Source: Verrucomicrobiota bacterium JB022 (lineage in GTDB: Bacteria > Verrucomicrobiota > Verrucomicrobiia > Opitutales > Oceanipulchritudinaceae). From it: 64,000 bases of DNA. The notes below the pieces were generated by a model. That model was not told where the DNA came from. It searched no databases and worked only from the letters and a program-made list of their open reading frames with translations. Where the stretch lies: positions 226,001-290,000 of the forward strand of contig JAUTCQ010000013.1 in the NCBI GenBank assembly GCA_030673845.1. The letters run 5' to 3'. The position numbers were made by a program, and so were the translations under genes. Each line of letters starts with the position of its first letter. Positions within the stretch are counted from its first letter, which is position 1. This document shows positions 46,061 through 54,575 of this stretch, piece after piece.

Positions 46061-46290
46061 ATGGTGGCACCCCTGCCGGGGTGCATTTTTGACCTTGATT
46101 CCCCGGGGGGTCGGCCCGCTGATGCGGACCTCAACCCCGCGCAAAGAGCTGACAAGCCTCCGGCTTGCTGGATGATCCAGCATCCCGGAGGGATGTCAGC
46201 GAGATAGCCGGTGGTTGAGGACGCTTGGCGTCCGACACCACAGGACCGTACCGAACCAAAGTCCGTACCCTGAAGGGGTGCCACTACGGA
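46061..46290. repeat. palindromic interspersed repeat, copy 1
   Basis: Hairpin GCACCCCTGCCGGGGTGC at 46067-46084, a GATCC/GGATGATCC segment, then CATCCCGGAGGGATG followed by TCAGCGAGATAGCCGG. The hairpin-plus-CAGC-x-GATAGCCGG unit recurs at 56.7-57.0 kb. No protein or tRNA is encoded here; the remaining sequence to 46345 shows nothing else. Confidence 0.7.
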
Positions 46291-46345
46291 AAGGTCCACT
46301 CAACGAGACACTAGTTGCCCGCGAGGGCCGTCACTCAGGCAATCC

Positions 46346-47347
46346 CTACCCCCGCAGGATGCCATCGATCTCCTCCAGCTCGTCGGGGCTGAATTCCAGG
46401 TGTTTCAGGGTCTTGAGGTTGTCTTCGAGTTGGGAGACGCGGCTGGCACCGATGAGGACGGAGGTGATGGTGTCGAGGCGGAGGATCCAGGCGAGGGCCA
46501 TTTGGGCGAGCGTCTGTCCACGGCCTTCGGCAATGACGTTGAGGCGGCGCGCTCGCTCGATCTTCTTTTCCGAGACGTCGTCTGCGCGGATGGCACCGTT
46601 GCCGCGTCCTTTGCCGGCGCGGGAGTCGTCCGGGATGTTGCCGCCCAGATAGCGCGAGGTGAGGAAGCCTTGGTCGAGCGGGCTGAAGGGGATGCAGCCG
46701 ATGCCTTCGCGCTCCAGCACGTCGAGCAGGCCGTCTTCGATCCAGCGCTGGTTCATGTTGTAGCGCGGCTGGTGGATCAGGCAGGGCACGCCCATCTCGC
46801 GCAGCAGGGCGGCCGCTTCGGCGGTGCGTTCGGGCTCGTAATTGGAGATGCCGGCGTAAAGCGCCTTGCCTTGGTGCACGGCCTGGGCGAGCGCGCCCAT
46901 GGTCTCTTCCAGCGGGGTATCCGGGTCGGGCCGGTGATGGTAAAAGATGTCGACGTATTCGAGGCCGAGGCGCTGGAGGCTCTGGTCGAGGCTGGCGAGC
47001 AGGTATTTGCGGCTGCCGAAATTGCCGTAGGGGCCAGCCCACATGCCGTAGCCGGCTTTGGTGGAGACGACCAGCTCGTCGCGGTAGGGGCGGAGGTCTT
47101 TGGCGAGCATCTGGCCAAAATTCTCTTCCGCCGAGCCGTGGGGCGGGCCGTAGTTGTTGGCCAGGTCGAAGTGCGTGATCCCGGCATCGAAGGCGCGGCG
47201 GACGATGGCACGTCCGTTTTCGAACGAGTCGAAGGCGCCGAAATTTTGCCAGAGGCCGAGTGAGATCGCCGGCAGCTTGAGGCCGGAGCGACCGCTGCGG
47301 CGGTACTGCATGTTTTCGTAGCGGGTGGAGTCGGCGAGGTAAGGCAT
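46346..47347 (-). CDS. gpr: aldo/keto reductase, L-glyceraldehyde-3-phosphate reductase type
   Basis: 333 residues. (Beta/alpha)8 NADPH-dependent reductase. Catalytic tetrad visible: Asp and Tyr in HFDLANNYGPP, Lys in VSTKAGYGMW, His in IFYHHRPDP. The start MPYLADSTRYENMQYRRSG matches the YghZ/Gpr N-terminus, as does GLKLPAISLGLWQNFG, so the ATG at 47347 is right. Members detoxify methylglyoxal or reduce L-glyceraldehyde 3-phosphate; the substrate here is inferred from family. Monocistronic. Confidence 0.9.
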   Translation of the reverse strand: MPYLADSTRYENMQYRRSGRSGLKLPAISLGLWQNFGAFDSFENGRAIVRRAFDAGITHFDLANNYGPPHGSAEENFGQMLAKDLRPYRDELVVSTKAGYGMWAGPYGNFGSRKYLLASLDQSLQRLGLEYVDIFYHHRPDPDTPLEETMGALAQAVHQGKALYAGISNYEPERTAEAAALLREMGVPCLIHQPRYNMNQRWIEDGLLDVLEREGIGCIPFSPLDQGFLTSRYLGGNIPDDSRAGKGRGNGAIRADDVSEKKIERARRLNVIAEGRGQTLAQMALAWILRLDTITSVLIGASRVSQLEDNLKTLKHLEFSPDELEEIDGILRG

Positions 47348-47450
47348 GGGCAGTGGGTGAAGGGGGTAAAGCCCAAGTTATCGCCCCGCTGCCTGCTCGC
47401 CGTCAACGAAGCGGTCGCCTTTTACGGCCTGACCGTCCGCATGTAAGCCT

Positions 47451-48074
47451 CTAACGGCGTTGATAGAAATCTTCGGAGAGGCCGGATTCGAGCGCTCTGG
47501 CGTCGGGAATCTCGTAGGCGTCGAGGATGTTGATCATGCGCTTCATGTCGGCTTCCCACTCGCGGTTTTTCTCCCACTGCTCGAGGCGGATGGCGCGGGC
47601 TTGTGCGCTTTCGCCCCAGGGGAGCACCCAGCGGTTGAGCAGCTCGGTGTCGATCGAATCGAGGTGCTTGGCCATCATACGCTCGCCCCAGCCTTCGTAG
47701 GTAAAGAAGCGTTCGGGGTTGCGTTCCATTTCCTCCTCCATCGCACGCTCGGCGTCGAAGGCCCGGACTTCGAAGGCGGGGAATACAAAATCGACCGGCA
47801 CTTCCTTGATCTCACCCACCGCGCTTTCCCGCTTTTCCTTCTCCTGCTCTTCGGGGATATACTGCTTCAGCTTTTCCTCCAGGCGGGCAAAGTAAGCCTT
47901 GTCGGCGGCGGACATCTCCAGCGCTTCCTCGGGCGTCTGTTCGGGCTCCTCCTTGGCCTTCAGCGGGCCGTCGCGGACGGCGGGGTCGGATTCCAGGATA
48001 CGCCGGGGCCGCTGAGCTTCCAGGCACGAAAGCAGCACCACTACCGCGGCAACCGTCCAGAGCACGCGCTTCAT
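47451..48074 (-). CDS. exported protein with DP-x4-GPLKxKE motif, protein 1
   Basis: 207 residues. Signal peptide MKRVLWTVAAVVVLLSCLEAQ, then SDPAVRDGPLKAKEEPEQ and a highly charged helical remainder (EEKLKQYIPEEQEKEKRES). The N-terminal motif recurs in the next gene upstream (ADPDASHGPLKEKE). No known family. Secreted or periplasmic; the LLSCLEAQ stretch might alternatively be a lipobox (Cys17), but spacing is not ideal. Confidence 0.65.
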   Translation of the reverse strand: MKRVLWTVAAVVVLLSCLEAQRPRRILESDPAVRDGPLKAKEEPEQTPEEALEMSAADKAYFARLEEKLKQYIPEEQEKEKRESAVGEIKEVPVDFVFPAFEVRAFDAERAMEEEMERNPERFFTYEGWGERMMAKHLDSIDTELLNRWVLPWGESAQARAIRLEQWEKNREWEADMKRMINILDAYEIPDARALESGLSEDFYQRR

Positions 48075-48128
48075 GCCACCAATATAGCCGGTTTTAGGGA
48101 AAATGCTGCAGCAAAAGCGCTGCTTATT

Positions 48129-48482
48129 TCACTTTCGTGGCCAAGGCTGATCCTCTCGCGTCGACTGCTGATAGAGCGGGAAGGCGTAGGTGGGGTTCAG
48201 CAGGTTGTCGAGCATCGAGCGGTCTGGGTCGTAGACGATGTCGGCTTGCTTCATGTTGCGCAGCCAGGTGGGCTCTCGGCGCCATTCGGGCAAGAGCGTA
48301 ACGGCGACCTTGCCCGATGGCTCGGGAGGCATTGGCCCGACTATCGCGGGGGCGGTCGTCGCCTCTTTTTCCTTCAGGGGCCCGTGCGAGGCGTCTGGAT
48401 CTGCGAGTTTGGGGCGTGGCTGCTGGCTCCAGGCCGTTGTGGCCAAGAGAAACGAGCAGAGCAGGCACCATCGCAAGTTCAT
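48129..48482 (-). CDS. exported protein with DP-x4-GPLKxKE motif, protein 2
   Basis: 117 residues. Signal peptide MNLRWCLLCSFLLATTAWSQ, then LADPDASHGPLKEKEATT and a proline-rich segment, ending QQSTREDQPWPRK. Shares the post-signal motif and a DxxxxDxxLLNxW/DNLLNPT-like region with the neighbour encoded 54 bases downstream. Probably an operon of two related small exported proteins; function unknown. Confidence 0.62.
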   Translation of the reverse strand: MNLRWCLLCSFLLATTAWSQQPRPKLADPDASHGPLKEKEATTAPAIVGPMPPEPSGKVAVTLLPEWRREPTWLRNMKQADIVYDPDRSMLDNLLNPTYAFPLYQQSTREDQPWPRK

Positions 48483-48534
48483 GGGTTTACGATAAGAGAG
48501 AAACGGCTGCTCGACGAGTCGAAACCAGCGTTTC

Positions 48535-50247
48535 CTAATCTTCCCACTCCACGACCGACTGGGCTTCGATTTCTTCGATCGTGGTGAGGCCGAGCAGAAC
48601 TTTTTTCAGCCCGTCGTAGCGCAGCGAGCGGTAACCGGCTTTGCGGGCGGCGACCAGCATCTCGGCCTCGCTGGCGCTGCGGTTGATCAGGCTGCGCAGC
48701 TCGTTGGTGACGACGAGGAGCTCGTGGAAGGCGATACGACCGCGCAAGCCGCTCTGGCGGCAGTGGTTGCAACCCCGCCCGTGGTAAAACGGCACTTCGC
48801 GGTCGTCGGGGATGTCCTTGAAATAGCGCTCCAACTGGTTGCGGCTGGGGTAATAGGGCTCCTTGCACTTTTCGCAAATGCGGGCGGCCAGGCGCTGGGC
48901 CAGCACGCCGAGCATCGAGGGCGCGACCATGTAGGGCTCGATCCCGATTTCGATCAGGCGGGTGACGGCCTGGATGGCGTTGTTGGTGTGCAGGGTGCTC
49001 AGCACAAGGTGGCCCGTCAGTGCCGCTTCGCAGGCGATCTTGGCTGTTTCGAGGTCGCGGATTTCTCCCACCAGCAGCACGTCAGGGTCTTGCCGCAGCA
49101 TGGAGCGCAGCAGAGTGCTGAACTTGAGGTCGATCTGCGAATTGACCTGCGTCTGCGTCAGCCCGGCCATCTGTACTTCCACCGGGTCTTCGATCGTGGA
49201 GATATTGAGGTCCGCCGTGTTGATCTCCTGCAGGGCGGAGTAAAGCGTCGTCGTCTTGCCCGAGCCGGTGGGGCCGGTGACGAAGATGATGCCATTGGGG
49301 CTCTGCACGAGGCGGCGAAACGGGTCCAGCACGTTGCGCGAGACCATCATCTCGTCGAGCGTCATCAGGCGCGTGCGACCGACGCCGGCGAGGATGCGCA
49401 GTACGATCTTGGGCCCGTGCACCGTCGGGCAAAAGCTGAGGCGGAAGTCGGCCTTGCCCATGCCGAGAGGCATGCTGAAGCGGCCGTCTTGCGGGAAGCG
49501 TGATTCGGCGATGTCGAGCTTGCAGAGCACCTTCAGGCGGATGGCGAAGGCGCGGTGCACGGCGCGGTTGTAGGTGTAGATGTGGATCAGCTTGCCGTCG
49601 ATGCGGAAGCGGATGCGCGCCTGGTCCTCGGTCGCCTCAAAGTGGATGTCCGAAGCGCGCTCGCGAATGGCGAAGAGGATCAGCTCGTCGAGGATCTGGG
49701 AGAGCAGATTGCTGTCGGCAAAGCGCTTGAGGTCGTCCTCGCTCAGCTTCTCGATCTCGTTGGTCTGCTTGCGCTCGAAGGCGGCGATGGCGCTCTGGAC
49801 GGTGTCCTGCGAAAGGTAGTAAAGGTTGATCGCGTCCTGGATCTCGCGCGGGAGGCCAAACACGGCGGAGATGGGCACCCCGGCGATGCTGGCGATGCGC
49901 TGCTGCATGCGCTGGTCGCGCGGGTCGGCCATGGCCACGGTCAGCACGCCCTCGATCATGTAGAGGGGCAAGACGGCGGCCTTTTCGCAGATTTCCTTGG
50001 GCAGGCGCTCGGTGGCCTCGGTCGTCACGATGGCCATCAGCGGGTTGACGTAGGCGACGTGGATGGAATCGCCCCAGAGGCGTGCGGCGCGCTCCTTGGA
50101 GATCACGCCGCTCTCGATGAGGTCTTCGAGGAAGCCGAGCGTGGGCCCGCCGTGCTTGGCCAGCAGCGGCTGGATATCGTCCAGCATGAGGCGGAACTCG
50201 CCAGAGCTCAGCAAATCGAGCAGGTGCGGGTTAGGATCCTGGAGCAC
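48535..50247 (-). CDS. GspE/PilB-family secretion or pilus ATPase
   Basis: 570 residues. N-terminal GspE-N domain (residues 1-150), then the core with GPTGSGKTTTLYSAL (Walker A near 335), Asp box STIEDPVEVQMAGLTQ, LLRQDPDVLLVGEIRDLETA (Walker B) and the His box. Zinc-binding tetracysteine CEKCKEPYY...CNHCRQSG near 490-530 as in GspE/PilB. Powers pseudopilus or type IV pilus extension, but no gsp or pil genes are adjacent. GTG start at 50247 overlaps the upstream 66-codon gene by 17 bases. Confidence 0.9.
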   Translation of the reverse strand: MLQDPNPHLLDLLSSGEFRLMLDDIQPLLAKHGGPTLGFLEDLIESGVISKERAARLWGDSIHVAYVNPLMAIVTTEATERLPKEICEKAAVLPLYMIEGVLTVAMADPRDQRMQQRIASIAGVPISAVFGLPREIQDAINLYYLSQDTVQSAIAAFERKQTNEIEKLSEDDLKRFADSNLLSQILDELILFAIRERASDIHFEATEDQARIRFRIDGKLIHIYTYNRAVHRAFAIRLKVLCKLDIAESRFPQDGRFSMPLGMGKADFRLSFCPTVHGPKIVLRILAGVGRTRLMTLDEMMVSRNVLDPFRRLVQSPNGIIFVTGPTGSGKTTTLYSALQEINTADLNISTIEDPVEVQMAGLTQTQVNSQIDLKFSTLLRSMLRQDPDVLLVGEIRDLETAKIACEAALTGHLVLSTLHTNNAIQAVTRLIEIGIEPYMVAPSMLGVLAQRLAARICEKCKEPYYPSRNQLERYFKDIPDDREVPFYHGRGCNHCRQSGLRGRIAFHELLVVTNELRSLINRSASEAEMLVAARKAGYRSLRYDGLKKVLLGLTTIEEIEAQSVVEWED

Positions 50248-50431
50248 GATTCTTGGCGGGTTGGCGGCGGAAGAGTTTCGAAATGTCGCCCTGTTCCAGC
50301 TTTTCCTGGCCGATGGCGGTGTCGATGCGCTCGGCGTCTACCTGCTCCAGCATCCGGCGCAGCGAGTAGCGCACCTCCCGGAGTGGGGTGGTAGAGGGGG
50401 CAGGGAGACTGGGGTCTGGGTCGGCGGACAT
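50231..50431 (-). CDS. small protein upstream of the GspE/PilB-like ATPase
   Basis: 66 residues: proline-rich start (MSADPDPSLPAPSTTP) then an amphipathic helix (REVRYSLRRMLEQVDAERID) and IGQEKLEQGDISKLFRR. No domain recognised. It sits between the receiver gene (24 bases upstream) and the ATPase gene, overlapping the latter's start, which suggests a real coupled gene. Confidence 0.5.
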   Translation of the reverse strand: MSADPDPSLPAPSTTPLREVRYSLRRMLEQVDAERIDTAIGQEKLEQGDISKLFRRQPAKNRAPGS

Positions 50432-50455
50432 AGGGAGAGAAAGGGGGCGTGCGGC

Positions 50456-50836
50456 TCAGGTAAGGGTGGCGTTGAAGGTCTCTTGCAACAGCTCCTGGAT
50501 CTGCTGGCGCGGGGTGTCTTTGCGGATGTAGTAGCTGGCGCCGGCGCGTTGGCACTCTTCCACCAGTTGGCGGGATGCCTGCGCGGTCAGCATGACGACG
50601 ATCGCCTGCGGGTTGTGCTTCTGGATGGCCTGGAGCGCTTCGATGCCCGTCATGCCCGGCATATTGATGTCCATCAGCACGGCTTCGGGCTGCTCCTGCT
50701 GGAAGCGCTCAAGGGCTTCGCGGCCGCTGGTCGCCTCAACGATTTGCGAGACTCCCATCTGCCGCAGGATCATTTTTACATAAAGGCGGACGTGGGCTTC
50801 GTCGTCGACCAGCAAGACTTTCTTGGGTACGCTCAT
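50456..50836 (-). CDS. single-domain response regulator
   Basis: 126 residues, CheY fold: VLLVDDEAHVRLY, phosphoacceptor Asp near 55 in LMDINMPGMTG, VMLTAQ switch and Lys in IRKD. First gene of the receiver - small protein - GspE-like ATPase operon, so it may control pilus or secretion ATPase activity, or be recruited to it. Confidence 0.9.
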   Translation of the reverse strand: MSVPKKVLLVDDEAHVRLYVKMILRQMGVSQIVEATSGREALERFQQEQPEAVLMDINMPGMTGIEALQAIQKHNPQAIVVMLTAQASRQLVEECQRAGASYYIRKDTPRQQIQELLQETFNATLT

Positions 50837-50980
50837 GTATCTGCGTGCATGGGTAATCTACTTGGCCCAGCGGTGCAAGTCATGTCGCACACGCACGGGT
50901 GAATTGGCTGCCGACCTTACGGCTGGTTTTACCATCGCGTCACATTAAAAATGAGCCCGAATCTCAGAAAGCGATTGAAT

Positions 50981-50995
50981 CTGGAATTATTCTAA
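50981..50995. promoter_or_regulatory. Fur/PerR-type 7-1-7 operator candidate
   Basis: CTGGAAT-T-ATTCTAA: a 7-1-7 inverted repeat in which the right half equals the classical ATTCTAA half-site and the left half matches its inverse at 5 of 7 positions. It lies 28 bases before the fur-like start codon. Confidence 0.5.
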
Positions 50996-51023
50996 ATACA
51001 GTTTACTCACTTTGAAACCCGAG

Positions 51024-51470
51024 ATGCAGTCCATTCCAGCCCTGGCCAAGGAGGCGCTCGAAGCAGCGCTTGCCCAGCAGGGGCTGCGCAATACCCGGCA
51101 GCGTGAGCAAGTCTTCTCTGTGCTCCTCCTCCGGCGCGATCACCCGACGGCGGACGAGGTTTACGCACGTTGCAAGGAGCTGATGCCCAGCATCTCGCTC
51201 GCCACCGTCTACAATTGCCTGGAGACGCTGGTCACCTGCGGGCTGGTGCGCGCCGTCAATTACGAGCGCGAGCCGACCCGCTACTGCCCCAACCTGCACG
51301 AGCACGCCCACTTCCAGGACAAATCGTCGGGCCGCGTCTACGACATCGACCTGCCGGAAGACGTGATGGCGCAGTTGAAGAAGATCCTCCCCGCCGGCTT
51401 CGAGGCCGACAACGTGGAGATCTACTTCCACGGCAGCCTGAGTCGTAACGGCTCTCAGCGCGTCGGCTAA
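51024..51470 (+). CDS. Fur family transcriptional regulator lacking CxxC zinc motifs
   Basis: 148 residues. Winged helix (GLRNTRQREQVFSVLL, then HPTADEVYARC and SLATVYNCLETL) and a dimerisation domain with the His-rich patch LHEHAHFQ. The two CxxC zinc motifs of typical Fur/PerR are absent; the equivalent region is QDKSSGRVYDID. This resembles Irr-like or specialised members. It directly precedes sufC by 66 bases and a 7-1-7 palindrome lies in its promoter, so self-control and control of the SUF operon are likely. ATG 51024 used; a TTG lies four codons upstream. Confidence 0.88.
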   Translation: MQSIPALAKEALEAALAQQGLRNTRQREQVFSVLLLRRDHPTADEVYARCKELMPSISLATVYNCLETLVTCGLVRAVNYEREPTRYCPNLHEHAHFQDKSSGRVYDIDLPEDVMAQLKKILPAGFEADNVEIYFHGSLSRNGSQRVG

Positions 51471-51536
51471 CCTGCATTCGGCGCTTTTTCCAAATCCTTA
51501 CTTGCACCTTTTATTCCCAAAGACCACGACACCAAC

Positions 51537-52298
51537 ATGGCAGCTCTGGAAATCCGCAACCTGAACGTATCCATCGAGGAGAAGCACATCCTCAAAGACT
51601 TCTCCCTCACCGTGCCCAAGGGTGAGGTCCACGCCATCATGGGGCCCAACGGCACCGGCAAAAGCACGCTGGCCAAGGCGCTCGCCGGGCACGAAGACTA
51701 CGCGATCGACAGCGGCTCGGCCCTGCTCGACGGCGTCGATATCGTGGGCATGGAAGCCGACGAGATCAGCCGCGAAGGCCTCTTCATGGCCTTCCAGTAC
51801 CCGAGCGAGATCCCCGGCGTCTCCATCGCCAACTTCATCCGCGCGGCCCTCAACGCCCGCCTCGAAGAAGGCCAGACCTTCAAGGCCCCCGCTTTTTATC
51901 AGGAGCTGTACCAGAAGATGGACCTGCTCCAGATCCCCCGCGAGTTCACTAGCCGCTCGATCAACGAAGGCTTCTCCGGCGGTGAAAAGAAGCGCTGCGA
52001 GATCCTCCAGATGGCCATGCTCAAGCCCAAGTATGCCATTATGGACGAGACCGACTCCGGCCTCGATATCGACGCGCTGCGCATCGTCTCCGAAGGCGTC
52101 AACGCCATGCGCGGGCCCGACCTCGGCATCCTCGTCATCACCCACTACCAGCGCCTGCTCAACTACATCAAGCCCGACGTCGTGCACGTGATGTACGACG
52201 GCCAGATCGTGAAGAGCGGCGGCCCCGAACTCGCCCTCGAGCTCGAAGAAAAGGGCTACGACTGGGTCAAGGAAGAGTTCGCCGGCGCAAAGGCGTAA
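51537..52298 (+). CDS. sufC: SUF iron-sulphur assembly ATPase SufC
   Basis: 253 residues. ABC-type ATPase of the SufBCD scaffold: Walker [10 protein letters not shown], signature [14 protein letters not shown], Walker [16 protein letters not shown], His switch ITHYQRLL. Cytosolic. First suf gene of the operon; sufB and sufD follow but are separated from it by inserted mntA-hepT and nyn genes. Confidence 0.97.
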   Translation: MAALEIRNLNVSIEEKHILKDFSLTVPKGEVHAIMGPNGTGKSTLAKALAGHEDYAIDSGSALLDGVDIVGMEADEISREGLFMAFQYPSEIPGVSIANFIRAALNARLEEGQTFKAPAFYQELYQKMDLLQIPREFTSRSINEGFSGGEKKRCEILQMAMLKPKYAIMDETDSGLDIDALRIVSEGVNAMRGPDLGILVITHYQRLLNYIKPDVVHVMYDGQIVKSGGPELALELEEKGYDWVKEEFAGAKA

Positions 52299-52321
52299 CC
52301 GCTCGCCCCGTTTCGTCGCGT

Positions 52322-52738
52322 ATGACGCTTGCCACCACCAGTGCAGATCTCATCCCCACGCTTCAGAGTATCCTGGAGCGGCGGGACGACCTGCGCCTGG
52401 CGATCCTTTACGGGTCGGCAGTGGCAGGGCGTCTGCACGCGCAAAGCGATGTGGATGTCGCGATCCTGGGGCAGGGTCCACTCACCGTGGAGCAACGTCT
52501 CGAGTTGATGCGCGACTTGGCCGTGGCCGTTGGGCGCGAAGTCGACCTGCTCGATCTGCACGACTCGACGGGAGTGATCCTGACGGAGGTGCTGACGAAG
52601 GGAACCATCCTGCTCAAGCGGGATACGGCAGCGTACTCCGAGCTGATTCGCCGGATGTTCTATTACAACGAGGATGAGCTGCCCAACCTGCGGATGATCC
52701 TCAACGAGCGGAGGAGGCGCTTCGTCAATGCCGTCTGA
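52322..52738 (+). CDS. mntA: MNT-type nucleotidyltransferase antitoxin (MntA)
   Basis: 138 residues. Minimal nucleotidyltransferase with the GSx10DxD active site: YGSAVAGRLHAQSDVDVAIL (Gly31-Ser32, Asp43, Asp45). In characterised MntA-HepT systems this enzyme neutralises the HEPN RNase by adding AMP to a Tyr beside its active site. Overlaps hepT by 11 bases. Inserted between sufC and sufB, 23 bases after sufC. Confidence 0.9.
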   Translation: MTLATTSADLIPTLQSILERRDDLRLAILYGSAVAGRLHAQSDVDVAILGQGPLTVEQRLELMRDLAVAVGREVDLLDLHDSTGVILTEVLTKGTILLKRDTAAYSELIRRMFYYNEDELPNLRMILNERRRRFVNAV

Positions 52739-53135
52739 TGCGTTGCTCCTCAAGGCAGAGTCCATTCGCCGGTGCGTCCTGCGCGTCGAACGCTTCCTGC
52801 ACCTTTCACCGGAGCAGCTTCAGGCCGATGTGGATGCGCAAGATATTGTCGCACTCAATCTGCAGCGCGCCGTCCAGCTCGCTGTCGATATGGTGGCAAT
52901 GGTGCTCGCGGAAGACGATCATCCCGTTATGCCCACCATGGCGGACGGTTTTCGCCTGCTGGCCCGAGAGCAGAGGCTCGATCCAGAGCTGGCCGAGCGC
53001 ATGGCTCGATCCGTCGGTCTTCGCAACCTTATCGTCCATGATTACGCGGAAATCAACTGGGAGATCGTGCACCGCGTGATGCACGCACACCTGAACGACT
53101 TCCGCTTATTTCTTCACCAAATTTTCCAATCCTAG
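52728..53135 (+). CDS. hepT: HEPN-domain RNase toxin (HepT)
   Basis: 135 residues, all-helical. The RX4HXY motif of HEPN ribonucleases is exact: Arg99-NLIV-His104-Asp-Tyr106; the Tyr is the residue AMP-modified by MntA in studied pairs. The start overlaps the mntA coding end, as usual for these pairs. The gene ends 14 bases before sufB, so its transcript continues into sufB. Confidence 0.92.
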   Translation: MPSDALLLKAESIRRCVLRVERFLHLSPEQLQADVDAQDIVALNLQRAVQLAVDMVAMVLAEDDHPVMPTMADGFRLLAREQRLDPELAERMARSVGLRNLIVHDYAEINWEIVHRVMHAHLNDFRLFLHQIFQS

Positions 53136-53149
53136 CCACTTTTCATACC

Positions 53150-54556
53150 ATGGCCACCACACCCGACCTCAACTTCGAACGAGACCAGGGCAATTTCCAC
53201 TACGAAACCACGTACGACTACGATGCCGGCATCGGCCTGACGGAGTCGACCATCGACTATATCTCCGACGTCAAAGGCGAAGACGACTGGATTCGTGAGT
53301 TCCGGAAAAAGGCCCTCAAGGTTTTCCAGGACAAGCCCATGCCGACGCACTGGGCCTCGCAGGACCTCAACAACATCGATTTCGACAAGATCCGCTACTA
53401 CCTCTCCAAGGGCCAGCGCCCCACACGCTCGTGGGATGAAGTGCCTGCGGAGATCAAGGAGACCTTCGAGCGTCTCGGCATCCCGGAGAAGGAGCGTGCG
53501 TTCCTCGCCGGGGTCGAAGCCCAGTTCGACTCCGAGTCCAGCTATTCCAACATGAAGGAAGAGCTGGCCAAGCAAGGCGTGCTCTTCGTCAGCTCCAGCG
53601 AAGGCCTCAAGGAGCACCCCGAGATCTTCCGCAAGTGGTTCGGCAAGGTCATCCCGATCGGCGACAACAAGTTTTCGGCCCTCAATGCGGCCGTGTTCTC
53701 GGGCGGTTCGTTCATCTACATCCCCCCGGGCGTGAAGGTGAAGCAGCCGCTGCAAGCCTACTTCCGCATCAACGCGGAGCAGTTCGGCCAGTTCGAGCGC
53801 ACGCTGATCATCGCCGACGAAGGCGCGGAAGTCACCTACATGGAAGGCTGCACCGCCCCGAAGTTCGAGACCAGCACGCTCCACAGCGCCGTCGTGGAGC
53901 TGGTGGCGCTCAAGGGCGCGAAGATCCAGTATATCACCGTGCAAAACTGGTCGGCCAACGTCTTCAACCTCGTGACGAAGCGCGGTCTGGCGATGGAAGA
54001 CGCGCAGGTGAAGTGGATCGATTGCAACATCGGCAGCCGCCTCACCATGAAGTACCCCGGCGTCGTCATGCGCGGCGAGCGGGCACGCGGCGAAGTGCTC
54101 TCCATCGCGCTGGCCCACGACGGCCAGACGCAGGACACGGGGGCCAAGATGATCCACGCCGCCGATCACACCACGTCGAACATCGTCTCCAAGTCGATCT
54201 CGATCGGCAAGGGCGTGTCGACCTACCGTGGCGTGGTGGCGATGCCGAAGCACCTCAAGGGTTGCAAGAACAACACCGAGTGCGACGCGCTGCTGATCAA
54301 CACCAACAGCCGCACCAACACCTACCCGGCCATCACCGTGCGCGGCAACAGCAACACCGTGCAGCACGAGGCCAGCGTCTCCAAGGTTAGCGCCGAGCAG
54401 ATCTTCTACATGATGCAGCGCGGCCTGAGCGAAGGCGAAGCGATGTCCCTCTCGGTCAACGGCTTCGTCAACGACCTCATCCGCGAGTTCCCGATGGAAT
54501 ACTCCGTGGAGCTGAAGCGCCTGATCGACCTCGAAATGGAAGGCAGCGTCGGGTAA
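53150..54556 (+). CDS. sufB: Fe-S cluster assembly scaffold SufB
   Basis: 468 residues. Beta-helix core of the SufBCD scaffold. Family stretches: [56 protein letters not shown], and NCNIGSR-like [29 protein letters not shown]. Conserved Cys/His near the C-terminal half are retained. Length normal. In the operon after hepT (14-base gap) and before nyn. Confidence 0.97.
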   Translation: MATTPDLNFERDQGNFHYETTYDYDAGIGLTESTIDYISDVKGEDDWIREFRKKALKVFQDKPMPTHWASQDLNNIDFDKIRYYLSKGQRPTRSWDEVPAEIKETFERLGIPEKERAFLAGVEAQFDSESSYSNMKEELAKQGVLFVSSSEGLKEHPEIFRKWFGKVIPIGDNKFSALNAAVFSGGSFIYIPPGVKVKQPLQAYFRINAEQFGQFERTLIIADEGAEVTYMEGCTAPKFETSTLHSAVVELVALKGAKIQYITVQNWSANVFNLVTKRGLAMEDAQVKWIDCNIGSRLTMKYPGVVMRGERARGEVLSIALAHDGQTQDTGAKMIHAADHTTSNIVSKSISIGKGVSTYRGVVAMPKHLKGCKNNTECDALLINTNSRTNTYPAITVRGNSNTVQHEASVSKVSAEQIFYMMQRGLSEGEAMSLSVNGFVNDLIREFPMEYSVELKRLIDLEMEGSVG

Positions 54557-54575
54557 GCGCCCATCGCTTGAGCAC

